This document shows, piece by piece, positions 30,171 to 38,788 of a stretch of DNA of 64,000 nucleotides. Positions within the stretch are counted from its first letter, which is position 1, and every line of letters begins with the position of its first letter. Position numbers and translations under genes: made by a program. The notes under the pieces were generated by a model that searched no databases, was not told the DNA's origin, and was given only the letters and a program-made list of their open reading frames with translations. Source of the stretch: Candidatus Poribacteria bacterium (GTDB lineage: Bacteria; Poribacteria; WGA-4E; WGA-3G); assembly GCA_022824265.1 (NCBI GenBank), contig JAJEAG010000033.1:1-64000 (forward strand), in the 5' to 3' direction.

Positions 30171-30200
30171 ATAAGACGAGATATCCTAATCTCGTCTTAT
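30171..30200 (+). terminator. Strong hairpin terminator after sodC
   Basis: ATAAGACGAGAT (30171-30182) pairs perfectly with ATCTCGTCTTAT (30189-30200) around a six-base loop, 18 bases after the sodC stop. The T-run is poor, but the stem is 12 bp with no mismatch. Confidence 0.7.
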
Positions 30201-30295
30201 TATCATGTTAGGTTGCTTTGTGGTAAGACAACATCATTGTCCGACATAGATTATTGGATTCTATACAATTGTACTACTCTCAAGGATTACTTGTA

Positions 30296-31099
30296 ATGGC
30301 AAAAACCCTCTCACTCGTAGCATACAATGATTTAGAAAGCCAAGTTGAAGCATTGGAAAGAGATGGTTATGTCTATTTCCCAAAAGTGCTTGATAGTAAT
30401 GAAATCACTGCATTACGTTTACTTATGGATCAATTACAAGCAATCCCAGAATCTCATGATCGTGATGAAACGCCTGAAAATGGCGACAAATTCCTCCACA
30501 AGCTCATCAGCAACTCTTTTAATCGTGATCCACTGTTTCTCCAATTCCTTGACAAATCTCCTGTTATTGAAGTAGTAGAAGCAGTTCACGGTGGAGATTG
30601 TCATTGTATCGGAATGCATTCATGGTTGACAGGACCTGGACGACCGGATCAGGGATTACATACCGATTGGCTACCAATCAAACTACCTGCAGACATTCGT
30701 TCCGATCCGCGTATCAAAATCCCAATTTTCATCACCACTGCACATTACTATCTCAACGATATGTACGAAGAATTGGGACCGACAAAGTTTGTGCCGGGTA
30801 GTCATTTTTCAGGTAGTTCTCCCAACGGTGCAACTGAATGGAATAACAGAGGTGAGGAGAGTATATTATGTAGTGCAGGAGACGTAGTCCTTTTCCGTAG
30901 TGAAGTCTGGCATCGCGGTTCTGCGAATACGAGTGACGAAACCCGTTACCTATTGCAGGTACACTATGCACAACGGATGATTACACAGAAGTATCCTCCA
31001 TATCTGAATAAATTTCAGTTTGATGAATCAATTCTCTCCCAAACGAATCCACGCCAAAGACGACTTCTTGGAGATCATCAACCAAGCAATTATGATTGA
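30296..31099 (+). CDS. PhyH-family Fe(II)/2-oxoglutarate dioxygenase, paralogue 2
   Basis: 267 aa from the ATG at 30296, which has AAGGA upstream and aligns with the start of paralogue 1; an in-frame TTG at 30254 is unlikely. Same motifs: HxD in GLHTDWLP, distal His in VWHRGSAN, and DETRYLLQVHY. Differences from paralogue 1 cluster at residues 30-105 and are sparse in the catalytic core. This implies a recent duplication with relaxed or adaptive change in the N-terminal lid region, and hence possibly a different substrate. The third PhyH gene starts 22 bases after its stop, so the two are likely co-transcribed with the phosphoesterase. Confidence 0.82.
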   Translation: MAKTLSLVAYNDLESQVEALERDGYVYFPKVLDSNEITALRLLMDQLQAIPESHDRDETPENGDKFLHKLISNSFNRDPLFLQFLDKSPVIEVVEAVHGGDCHCIGMHSWLTGPGRPDQGLHTDWLPIKLPADIRSDPRIKIPIFITTAHYYLNDMYEELGPTKFVPGSHFSGSSPNGATEWNNRGEESILCSAGDVVLFRSEVWHRGSANTSDETRYLLQVHYAQRMITQKYPPYLNKFQFDESILSQTNPRQRRLLGDHQPSNYD

Positions 31100-31121
31100 G
31101 AATACAATTCGTTGATAGGAT

Positions 31122-32057
31122 ATGATGCAATTTAACTTACCTAAAACAATTTCAGCAGGAACACCTTTTGATTTCGGTGAACACCGTTTTCATTTTGGTG
31201 AAGAGATCATGGAATTAGAAGATTCCTCCTCACTCATTGATAATCATGAAGCATTACACAGAAAGATGCGTAAAGATGGATATCTATTCATTCGTGGTTT
31301 CCATCAAAGGGAGTATGCAGAGAAAGCTGCACATTGGACGTTCCAAAACATAGCTGAACGCGGTGGGTTAAAAGCAAACACACCGGTTGAGGAAGGGGTC
31401 ATTGGTGAACAGAATCAGACATTTAGCTTCTTTAGACAAACTGAGGTAGCACATGCAAAACCAATTCTTGATGTTGTTGATAGCAAACATACTATGCAGT
31501 TCTATGAAGAATTTCTTGGTGGTCCAGTTATAACCTTTGACAAACGATGGCTTCGTTGCATGGCGAATGGTGGACACAACCATTTTCATTACGATAGCGT
31601 TTATGTTGGGCGCGGCACACAAAACCGTTACACCATGTGGAGTGCATTGACAGACATCGGATTGGAAAATGGACCACTCGTCATCTGTCTCGGTTCTCAT
31701 CAACATGACAGATTAAAGTCTACCTATGGCGCAACCGATATGGACAGCAATTTGACAGAAGCCGTGTTTAGCACCAATCCACGCGAGATGGTTGATAAAT
31801 TCGGATTTACTTTGGCAACAGCACATTTCCAACCAGGAGATGTAATTATATTTGGACTATATATGATGCACAGCAGTGCACCGAATCGATCTGACCGATA
31901 CCGTATCAGCATTGATACCAGATACCAACTCGCTCATGAAGAGAAGGATGACCGATTTTTCTTTCGTGAGGACGGTAGTTGGCTTGGAAACTTTTACAAC
32001 AAAGGTGTGAGTTACAGACCCATGTCTGAACTCCGACAAGAGTGGAAAATGGAATAA
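31122..32057 (+). CDS. PhyH-family dioxygenase, third and divergent member
   Basis: 311 aa, not closely related to the two preceding paralogues. RKDGYLFIRGFHQREYAEKA is the family opening. The HxD pair is in NHFHYDSVY, the distal His in MMHSSAPN, and SDRYRISIDTRY supplies the Arg for 2-oxoglutarate. WLRCMANGGHNHFH is rich in His. It overlaps nothing; two ATGs at 31122 and 31125 are equally possible starts and TAGGA is just upstream. The calcineurin-like gene begins 21 bases after its stop. It probably acts on a phosphorylated or sulfated small molecule if the neighbour is functionally linked, which is inference. Confidence 0.75.
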   Translation: MMQFNLPKTISAGTPFDFGEHRFHFGEEIMELEDSSSLIDNHEALHRKMRKDGYLFIRGFHQREYAEKAAHWTFQNIAERGGLKANTPVEEGVIGEQNQTFSFFRQTEVAHAKPILDVVDSKHTMQFYEEFLGGPVITFDKRWLRCMANGGHNHFHYDSVYVGRGTQNRYTMWSALTDIGLENGPLVICLGSHQHDRLKSTYGATDMDSNLTEAVFSTNPREMVDKFGFTLATAHFQPGDVIIFGLYMMHSSAPNRSDRYRISIDTRYQLAHEEKDDRFFFREDGSWLGNFYNKGVSYRPMSELRQEWKME

Positions 32058-32078
32058 TACATGTATAAGGAGAATTGT

Positions 32079-33716
32079 ATGGCTTACAAACAATGGTATT
32101 TTGTAGTTTTAATGGCAATCCTGATATTTTATGGGTTTGGAAACAGTATGGCAGAAAATTCAACTGCAATTGGGACTGTATTTCTTGACTCAAACAGAAA
32201 CCAAGTGAAGGATGCTGACGAGAAAGGTTTATCTGGAGTTCGTGTTTCTAATGGAATGGATGTTGTTAAAACCGATGCTAACGGAAAATACTCCCTTTCT
32301 ATCAGTGATGACACCATTATATTTGTCATAAAACCACGTGGGTTTATGACACCGATTAATGAGAATCGTCTCCCGAAATTTTATTACATTCACAAACCAC
32401 ACGGTTCACCCGATGGACTGAAGTATGCTGGCATTGCCCCAACCGGACCATTACCAGAGTCAATAGATTTCCCACTTACTGAACAGACTGAACCTAACAC
32501 CTTCAAAGTCCTCGTATTCGGAGACACACAACCCCGAAGTATGCAGGAAATTGAATGGTTAGCACATGATGTAATAGAAGAAGTTATCGGAATTGATGCT
32601 GTGTTTGGAATTAGTCTTGGGGATTTGGTAGGGGATAATTTAAACTTATTCCATCCTCTAAACGAAGTGATGTCTACCGTTGGAATACCATGGTACAATG
32701 TCTATGGTAATCATGATATGAACCGTCAGGCGACAGATGACCGTTTCGCAGATGAAACCTTCACAAGAGTATATGGACCCGCATGTTATTCATTTGATTG
32801 GGGTCCAGTCCATTTCATCAATATCGACAATGTACTCTTTTTCCGAAATGACGATAATCAACCTTCTTATCTTAGCGAGGTAGGAGAACAGCAGTTGACT
32901 TTTATCCGCAATGATCTTGCTCATGTACCGAAAGACAAGCTTGTTGTTGTATCATTTCATATTCCGTTAACAGAGATGCGTGATGTGGAAAAATTGATGA
33001 ATCTACTCGGAGACCGACCACACACATTATCCTTGTCAGCCCATACACACATTCAACGCGATGACTTCATTGGACCACAACACGGTTGGGATGGAGATAA
33101 ACCGCACCACCATCACAATCATGCAACTACTTCAGGTTCATGGTGGCAAGGTACACTTGATGAAATAGGAATACCTCATACTACCATGCGTGATGGTGCA
33201 CCTAACGGGTATGGAATATTCACATTCAGTGGAAATCAATATTCCATTCGATTTAAAGCTGCCCGTCGTCCTGCGAATTATCAGATGAATATTTGGACTC
33301 CTTGGGAAATTAAGTCCGAGGAAACTGGTAAAACAGATGTCCTTGTAAACATCTTTGGAGGAACTGAACGTTCTAAGGTTGAAATTCGTCTGGGTAAAGA
33401 CGGTGAATGGAAACCAATGATCTATACTCCACAGAAAGACCCATACTTTCAAGCAGTCAGGGACAGAGATGAAATCTCTCACATTGAACGAAAGATGCAT
33501 AATTCGATACGAGAAACAATGAAGATACTGTTGAAGGAAGATAACGAATTACCCCAAAGAGGCAAACGTCTAAACTACGGAGTACCAAAATCTTTTCACA
33601 TGTGGCAAGCTAAACTTCCTGATAACATCCGTAAAGGCACATACGTAATCTATGTACGCACAACTGATATGTTTGATCAAACTTACTCAGGTCGCCGAAT
33701 CATACGAGTAGAATAA
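32079..33716 (+). CDS. Exported calcineurin-like metallophosphoesterase with N-terminal SdrD/Cna B-like domain
   Basis: The ATG at 32079 has AAGGAG six bases upstream (545 aa); the ATG at 32061 lies before that site. It has a signal peptide (VVLMAILIFYGFGNSMA). Residues about 28-110 are a beta domain of the SdrD-B/prealbumin type (GTVFLDSNRNQVKDADEKGL). The phosphoesterase core holds the whole metal set: VFGDTQ, SLGDLVGDN, YGNHDMN, SFHIP and SAHTHIQ. A His-rich loop (HHHHNH) follows, and a C-terminal region of about 150 aa completes the fold as in other secreted family members. It may hydrolyse extracellular phosphomonoesters or diesters. It is the last gene of the PhyH run before a convergent gene. 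Confidence 0.82.
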   Translation: MAYKQWYFVVLMAILIFYGFGNSMAENSTAIGTVFLDSNRNQVKDADEKGLSGVRVSNGMDVVKTDANGKYSLSISDDTIIFVIKPRGFMTPINENRLPKFYYIHKPHGSPDGLKYAGIAPTGPLPESIDFPLTEQTEPNTFKVLVFGDTQPRSMQEIEWLAHDVIEEVIGIDAVFGISLGDLVGDNLNLFHPLNEVMSTVGIPWYNVYGNHDMNRQATDDRFADETFTRVYGPACYSFDWGPVHFINIDNVLFFRNDDNQPSYLSEVGEQQLTFIRNDLAHVPKDKLVVVSFHIPLTEMRDVEKLMNLLGDRPHTLSLSAHTHIQRDDFIGPQHGWDGDKPHHHHNHATTSGSWWQGTLDEIGIPHTTMRDGAPNGYGIFTFSGNQYSIRFKAARRPANYQMNIWTPWEIKSEETGKTDVLVNIFGGTERSKVEIRLGKDGEWKPMIYTPQKDPYFQAVRDRDEISHIERKMHNSIRETMKILLKEDNELPQRGKRLNYGVPKSFHMWQAKLPDNIRKGTYVIYVRTTDMFDQTYSGRRIIRVE

Positions 33717-33741
33717 CCCAGTAATGGATTCAACTGATGGA

Positions 33742-34902
33742 TTATGCCATCACACTTTCTATCCATTCTTCATTGATTTCAAGTCCGAAACCAGGAGCAT
33801 CTGATGGCACGAGATATCCATCTTTAATGACTGCTGTTCCGGGTAGTTTTACCATCTCCTCAAGAGGAACACCAGGAGCTGAAACACCCTCGGAACGTTC
33901 ACCCCAAGTGATTGCTGGCATGGCATAAGCCAGATGTTGTCCATAAGGATAATTCATACCAGCATGGGTAATTACTGAGATACCATTTGCCTCAGCTATG
34001 TGACAGATTTTGATCGCTGCAGTAATACCACCACACCATAGTACGTCAGGTTGGAAAATATCTACCAATCTTTGTCCTGCAGCTGCCGCAAAGACAGTGG
34101 GTAGATACCAATGTTCTCCAGTTGCAAGTGTTTGCCAAGGTAAACGTTGACGCACAGATTTATAACCCTCTAAATCGTCAGCAGAGATATAATCCTCCAT
34201 CCACTTTAATCTATAGGGTTTCATAGTTTCACAGACACGCACTGTATATTCTACATCAAAGTTCGTCCAAGCATCCAACATTAACTCAACATTGTCACCA
34301 ATTACTTCACGTGTATTTGCCACTAATTCTTCAAGTTTTCGTAATCCTTCTATGCCATCTTCAGGACCGTAAGGTGTGAATAGTTTAGTTGCTTTAAATC
34401 CCAATTCCATATACCATTCTTGGTCAAAACCAGATGCATAACAGAATATCTTCTCCTTCTGAGGTCCACCAAGTAGTTCATATACTGGTCGGTTCAGTAT
34501 CTTTCCTTTTAGATCCCACAAGGCACAATCGACTGCACTGATAGCATAACTCGTTAATCCAGTCGCTCCAAATGCAGCGGATGATCGCACCATCATGTCC
34601 CATAACTTTTCTGTTGACATGCAGTTCTCACCAACAAGTTGAGGGGCAAAGTGGTCCGAAATTATCCGACTTACCGGTCCACCGTACAATGAGATTCCAA
34701 AACCCCACGTGCCATCTTCAGCTGTAACGATACAAGCAGGTCTACTCCAATTTGCACCAGAAATGTGCTTGTCATCGGATGTACGATAACGATCTATGGG
34801 TCGGTTTAGACGATACGTTCTGGCTTTACTTTGTGTCCGTGGTGGGGTCGTCGGTTTTGGATTTAATGTGATTTCTACAACGCGAACATCTTTAATCTTC
34901 AT
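33742..34902 (-). CDS. Enolase-superfamily sugar-acid dehydratase, L-rhamnonate dehydratase-like
   Basis: 386 aa mandelate racemase/muconate lactonising enzyme member. Metal ligands: Asp in ELMLDAWTN, Glu in WMEDYIS, Glu in ATGEHWYLP. The general base His is in ISVITHAGMNYPYG. The wording KLFTPYGPEDG and the N-terminal RPACIVTAEDG match the rhamnonate dehydratase branch, in which a sugar acid is dehydrated to a 2-keto-3-deoxy acid; related branches act on other acids, so the substrate is not settled. It converges with the phosphoesterase gene. A HAD-family gene lies upstream in the same direction, 55 bases away. Confidence 0.8.
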   Translation of the reverse strand: MKIKDVRVVEITLNPKPTTPPRTQSKARTYRLNRPIDRYRTSDDKHISGANWSRPACIVTAEDGTWGFGISLYGGPVSRIISDHFAPQLVGENCMSTEKLWDMMVRSSAAFGATGLTSYAISAVDCALWDLKGKILNRPVYELLGGPQKEKIFCYASGFDQEWYMELGFKATKLFTPYGPEDGIEGLRKLEELVANTREVIGDNVELMLDAWTNFDVEYTVRVCETMKPYRLKWMEDYISADDLEGYKSVRQRLPWQTLATGEHWYLPTVFAAAAGQRLVDIFQPDVLWCGGITAAIKICHIAEANGISVITHAGMNYPYGQHLAYAMPAITWGERSEGVSAPGVPLEEMVKLPGTAVIKDGYLVPSDAPGFGLEINEEWIESVMA

Positions 34903-34957
34903 AATACATCCTCAGGTTAAATTCTATTTTCAACCTACAACATATCAAATCCTAAAA

Positions 34958-35794
34958 TTACAATCCTTTGAATAGATATTCAAGAAGCTGGTCACCCTCT
35001 CTGAAATCTGGAACGATAATATCTGCTCCTACTCGGATCAAACGTTCACGTTTATCAGCATTCATATTGTAGACATTATCTTCAACAGATGCAACCCCGA
35101 TAGCAATAGCACCAACTGCTTTTGCATTTTCAATCTCTACATATCCATCTCCAACGATAAGAAGCTCACTGCCACTTAGTCCAAAATCAGTGAGAATCTT
35201 CTGAATAACCATTGCTTTAGAGAACTTCTTATATTCTCGCAGTGCTCCATAAATACCACCATTGAAGTATCCTGCTACACCGAGAAGTTTCGCCTCATTT
35301 TTAACGAATTCAACATCTGTTCCGCTTGCAAGATAGCATTTTACACCCAACTCATGAAGACTCTGCAAAAATTCAAGTGACTTCGGAACACGTAGAGTTT
35401 CTGCTGATAATTTTCCATCTGCAAGGTCAGAAATCCTTTGGTCAACAATAGGCAGTAGTCTTTGGTTATATGCATCTTTATACTCAAGAGGTTCCTTCGG
35501 TTTCCCTCCACGTTTTTCTATCTCATCACACAACTGCATCATCTGATATATCGTCTGTTTACCTGTTAGTCTGTCTACAAATTCTACGACGATTGCCTCT
35601 AATTCTTCGTGAGTTTCAGTAGTTTCCGTTTCCGATTGAAGAAACTCAACCATCATTGGTACCATGACATTTTGCCATCCGTCTCTTATCAGAGAAATAG
35701 TTCCATCAAAATCGAAGACTACATGTTTGATGTTTCCTGTTTGAATTTTGTTATGTATTTCAATGTTGGTTCCTTCTAATAATTGTGTCTGCAT
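34958..35794 (-). CDS. HAD-superfamily phosphatase
   Basis: I choose the ATG at 35794 (278 aa), which has AAGGAA upstream; the frame is open for 23 further codons with no ribosome site. Motif I DFDGTIS with the nucleophile Asp, motif II Ser/Thr in YLASGTD, a Lys in KKFSKAMV and motif IV LIVGDGYVEIENAKAVGA form a complete HAD set, with a helical cap between motifs I and II. It resembles phosphoglycolate phosphatase or a sugar-phosphate phosphatase, and its position beside the dehydratase gene suggests sugar-acid metabolism. The substrate cannot be read from sequence. Confidence 0.78.
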   Translation of the reverse strand: MQTQLLEGTNIEIHNKIQTGNIKHVVFDFDGTISLIRDGWQNVMVPMMVEFLQSETETTETHEELEAIVVEFVDRLTGKQTIYQMMQLCDEIEKRGGKPKEPLEYKDAYNQRLLPIVDQRISDLADGKLSAETLRVPKSLEFLQSLHELGVKCYLASGTDVEFVKNEAKLLGVAGYFNGGIYGALREYKKFSKAMVIQKILTDFGLSGSELLIVGDGYVEIENAKAVGAIAIGVASVEDNVYNMNADKRERLIRVGADIIVPDFREGDQLLEYLFKGL

Positions 35795-35899
35795 TGATTT
35801 CCTTGTTTGATATAGATGTTGATTTTTCAATGGGTTTCTGATAATATACTGACATCTCAACAATTTAGCAATATAAATCTACTTACATAGAAAAGTCTG

Positions 35900-36775
35900 A
35901 TGGATGAAAAAGAACTCCTGAAAAAGATTCGACAGATTGATATATTCTCTAACCGATTAGTAAATACAATCTTTGCAGGTGAATATGAAAGTGTATTCAA
36001 GGGGCAAGGAATTACATTTGATGAAGTAAGAGAATATCAACCTGGAGACGAAATACGATGGATTGATTGGAATGTCACTGCAAGAATGGGACAAACTTAT
36101 GTAAAAAAGTATGTTGAAGAAAGAGAACTCGTAATGATGCTTTTGATTGATCTGAGTGCTTCTACATCCTTTGGTAGTAAACAAGATACAAAAGCAAGTA
36201 TTTCAGCAGAAATTGCTGCCTTGTTAGCTTTTTCTGCCATCAAAAATAATGATAAAGTGGGACTTATTTGCTTCACGAATTCAGTAGAACACTATGTTGC
36301 ACCACGTAAGGGAAGACGACATGTCTTGCGTGTTGTTCGCGATATTTTACGTTTTCAACCAAGTAAATCCGGAACAGATATATCTGAAGCATTGTCTTTT
36401 GCTGACCAAATCCTGAAACCACACAGTGTGCTGTTTCTATTATCAGATTTTATGGATTCAGATTATCAAAAGCAGCTACAAATAACAAGTAAACGACATT
36501 CATTGATAGCCATAACCTTAAAAGATCGTAGAGAAGTTGATATACCTAATGTAGGTATGATTGAGTTAGAGGATGCAGAGACTGGTGAACGGATTATGTT
36601 AGACACTCGTTCAGCACAAACACAACAGATATATTCCGAAAGAAATCGACAGATAGCTGCAGAACGTCAGCAAGCATTTCGCTCAAGCAAAGTTGATTCT
36701 ATAGAAATTCATACTGATGAATCCTATGTCATACCGCTTATGCGTTTTTTTCGTCAACGTGCAACACGGAACTAA
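35900..36775 (+). CDS. DUF58 domain protein
   Basis: 291 aa, soluble. Contains the DUF58 core FDEVREYQPGDEIRWIDWNV followed by ARMGQTYVKKYVEERE, then a vWA-like fold with LLIDLSAS (a DxSxS MIDAS-like start) and FLLSDFMD. Such proteins usually accompany a MoxR AAA+ ATPase and vWA membrane proteins, but neither is next to this gene; the next gene is an ABC ATPase. It is divergent from the HAD gene, 105 bases away. Role unknown; chaperone-type assembly of a metal or cell-surface system is the usual guess for the family. Confidence 0.85.
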   Translation: MDEKELLKKIRQIDIFSNRLVNTIFAGEYESVFKGQGITFDEVREYQPGDEIRWIDWNVTARMGQTYVKKYVEERELVMMLLIDLSASTSFGSKQDTKASISAEIAALLAFSAIKNNDKVGLICFTNSVEHYVAPRKGRRHVLRVVRDILRFQPSKSGTDISEALSFADQILKPHSVLFLLSDFMDSDYQKQLQITSKRHSLIAITLKDRREVDIPNVGMIELEDAETGERIMLDTRSAQTQQIYSERNRQIAAERQQAFRSSKVDSIEIHTDESYVIPLMRFFRQRATRN

Positions 36776-36860
36776 TTTCTACCAAAGTCATCTTGAATTG
36801 AATAAGTCAATATAACAATATCTCAATCTTGAATAAATCCAAATATATTTTCTGGTTCAT

Positions 36861-37631
36861 ATGGTAACACTGGAAGTTCTTAATCTTTCTTATACCTTTT
36901 CACAAAAGAAGAAACAACTACCTGTGCTAAATGAGATTAACTTCACAGTGGAAACAGGTCAGTTGGTTGCATTACTCGGACCATCTGGATGCGGTAAGAG
37001 TACATTGTTCAATATCATCTCTGGTCTACTCACCCCACAAACTGGAGAAATCTATCTCAATGGAACTCTCATAAGTGGAAATACTGGAATGTTTGGTTAT
37101 ATGCAGCAGAAGGACCTACTACTTGAATGGAGAACAGTTCTTAAGAATCTCCTTATTGGTCCTGAAATTCAGAAGGAACCACTTTCTGAGGCTGTTTCAG
37201 AAGCAAATGAATTTATAGAACAACTTGGTCTACAAGGGTTTGCAAATAGTTATCCGAATCAACTTTCAGGAGGGATGCGTCAACGTGTTGCATTGATTCG
37301 TACGCTCCTTTTTAAGAAGGATATACTCTTATTAGATGAACCATTCGGGGCATTAGATGCAATGACAAGAACAGTGATGCAAACAATTCTATTAGATATT
37401 TGGCAGAAAAGCAAACAGACAATACTTCTCATTACACACGACATAGAAGAAGCACTAATACTTGCTGATAAGATATATGTCCTAACTGCAAGACCTGCCT
37501 CAATAAAAGCTGAGATAGATGTGCCTATATCACGACCCAGGGATATAAGTGTTAGAGACCTTATTGATTTGAAAAGCAGTCTATATGATAAGTTAAAGAT
37601 TGAAATGCAACAAGTATTTGACACAACTTGA
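36861..37631 (+). CDS. ABC transporter ATP-binding protein, SsuB/TauB-like
   Basis: 256 aa single nucleotide-binding domain. Walker A LLGPSGCGKST, a short Q-loop region (MFGYMQQKDLLLEW), signature LSGGMRQRVAL, Walker B ILLLDEPFGALD and the H-loop LLITHDIEEA. This matches ATPases of nitrate, sulfonate, taurine and aliphatic-amine importers. No permease or binding protein is adjacent, so it is an orphan whose partners must be encoded elsewhere. The following lipoprotein gene begins 28 bases later, and a transcriptional link is likely; a functional one is unproven. Confidence 0.88.
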   Translation: MVTLEVLNLSYTFSQKKKQLPVLNEINFTVETGQLVALLGPSGCGKSTLFNIISGLLTPQTGEIYLNGTLISGNTGMFGYMQQKDLLLEWRTVLKNLLIGPEIQKEPLSEAVSEANEFIEQLGLQGFANSYPNQLSGGMRQRVALIRTLLFKKDILLLDEPFGALDAMTRTVMQTILLDIWQKSKQTILLITHDIEEALILADKIYVLTARPASIKAEIDVPISRPRDISVRDLIDLKSSLYDKLKIEMQQVFDTT

Positions 37632-37659
37632 ACATTACTTATATATTACAGGAGATGTT

Positions 37660-38748
37660 TTGAGAAAGATAATATCTTTATTACCAGTCATTCTTACATT
37701 ATTTATAACCGTTTCTATTATAAGTTGTGGTGAAGATGAATCTATAGAAATACTATCTGTAGATCCACCCAACGGTACCACAATATCAATTGATTCTACC
37801 ATCACCGTCACATTCAACCTTCCACCTGAAAACCTAACGGTTTCACACGGAGAAGTTACTCATAATGAGGAAACTCTTACTATTTCTGGACCTTTCTCAT
37901 TAGGTAAACTTGAAGTAGAAATCAATTGGGATGGTGGGAACAGAAGGATAACCTACACCGTCAAGAAAGATGCAGGTATACCAGAGGGAATGGTACTAAT
38001 CCCTGAAGGAGAATTCCAGTTAGGTAGTATCAGTGGTGATGCAGGTAATGTGGAACAGGAGGGGAATACTGTATATATAAACGCATTCTATATCGACATA
38101 TATGAGGTGACAAATGCTCAATATAAGGAATTCGTTGATGCCAATCCTGATTGGGGAAAAGATAGTATTCATCAAAGGTTTCATGATGGCAACTACCTCG
38201 TGAATTGGACGAACAATTCTTTTCCAAACGGAAAAACTGACCATCCAGTTAACTATATCAGTTGGTATGCAGCATCAGCATACGCCCAATGGGTGAACAA
38301 ACGGCTACCAACTGAAGCAGAATGGGAAAAAGCTGCTCGTGGAGGAGTTGAAGGTCAAAAATATCCGTGGGGGAATACAATTGACGATTCTAAGGTCAAC
38401 TATAGTTTAAATGTCGGAATTACAGGAAGTACAACACCGGTCGGAGATTATCCTCCTAATGGATATGAACTATATGATATGATTGGAAACGTCTTGGAAT
38501 GGTGTCTTGATAAATACGATAAAGATTATTATATTGATCCACAAAGAGAAAATCCATTTTCAGATGCAGTAAGTATTGAGGAAGTGGCAAACAACTATAA
38601 GAACATAGATACTTCTCGTGCTTTACGTGGTGGATCATGGGTGGAAAGTGGTAGACCCCGAATAACCATCACATATCGTCGTGGAAACGACCCCGCAACC
38701 ACGAGTCATCTAACTGGTTTCCGATGCGCAAAGTCAGTAAAACAGTAG
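37660..38748 (+). CDS. SUMF1/FGE-fold lipoprotein lacking the catalytic cysteines
   Basis: The best start is the TTG at 37660 with CAGGAGAT seven bases upstream, giving 362 aa beginning LRKIISLLPVILTLF and a lipobox SIISC (about residue 23). An N-terminal Ig-like domain (about 30-105, VDPPNGTTISIDSTITVTFN) precedes the formylglycine-generating-enzyme fold: GMVLIPEGEF, YEVTNAQYKEF, VNYISWYAASAYAQW, RLPTEAEWEKAARGG, GNVLEWC, ALRGGSW and a final GFRCA. In true FGE a pair of Cys lies in the SxYCxRYRxA region. Here that stretch is GRPRITITYRRGN with no Cys, so it should not be an FGE. It is probably a ligand-binding or structural relative, exported and anchored. Confidence 0.78.
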   Translation: MRKIISLLPVILTLFITVSIISCGEDESIEILSVDPPNGTTISIDSTITVTFNLPPENLTVSHGEVTHNEETLTISGPFSLGKLEVEINWDGGNRRITYTVKKDAGIPEGMVLIPEGEFQLGSISGDAGNVEQEGNTVYINAFYIDIYEVTNAQYKEFVDANPDWGKDSIHQRFHDGNYLVNWTNNSFPNGKTDHPVNYISWYAASAYAQWVNKRLPTEAEWEKAARGGVEGQKYPWGNTIDDSKVNYSLNVGITGSTTPVGDYPPNGYELYDMIGNVLEWCLDKYDKDYYIDPQRENPFSDAVSIEEVANNYKNIDTSRALRGGSWVESGRPRITITYRRGNDPATTSHLTGFRCAKSVKQ

Positions 38749-38788
38749 TTGTAATTACATTATAGAAGTAAACTTTCAGTCAGCATCA

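Noticed and set aside
37660..38748. Functional formylglycine-generating enzyme
   Set aside because: The Cys pair needed for catalysis is absent at the expected place.
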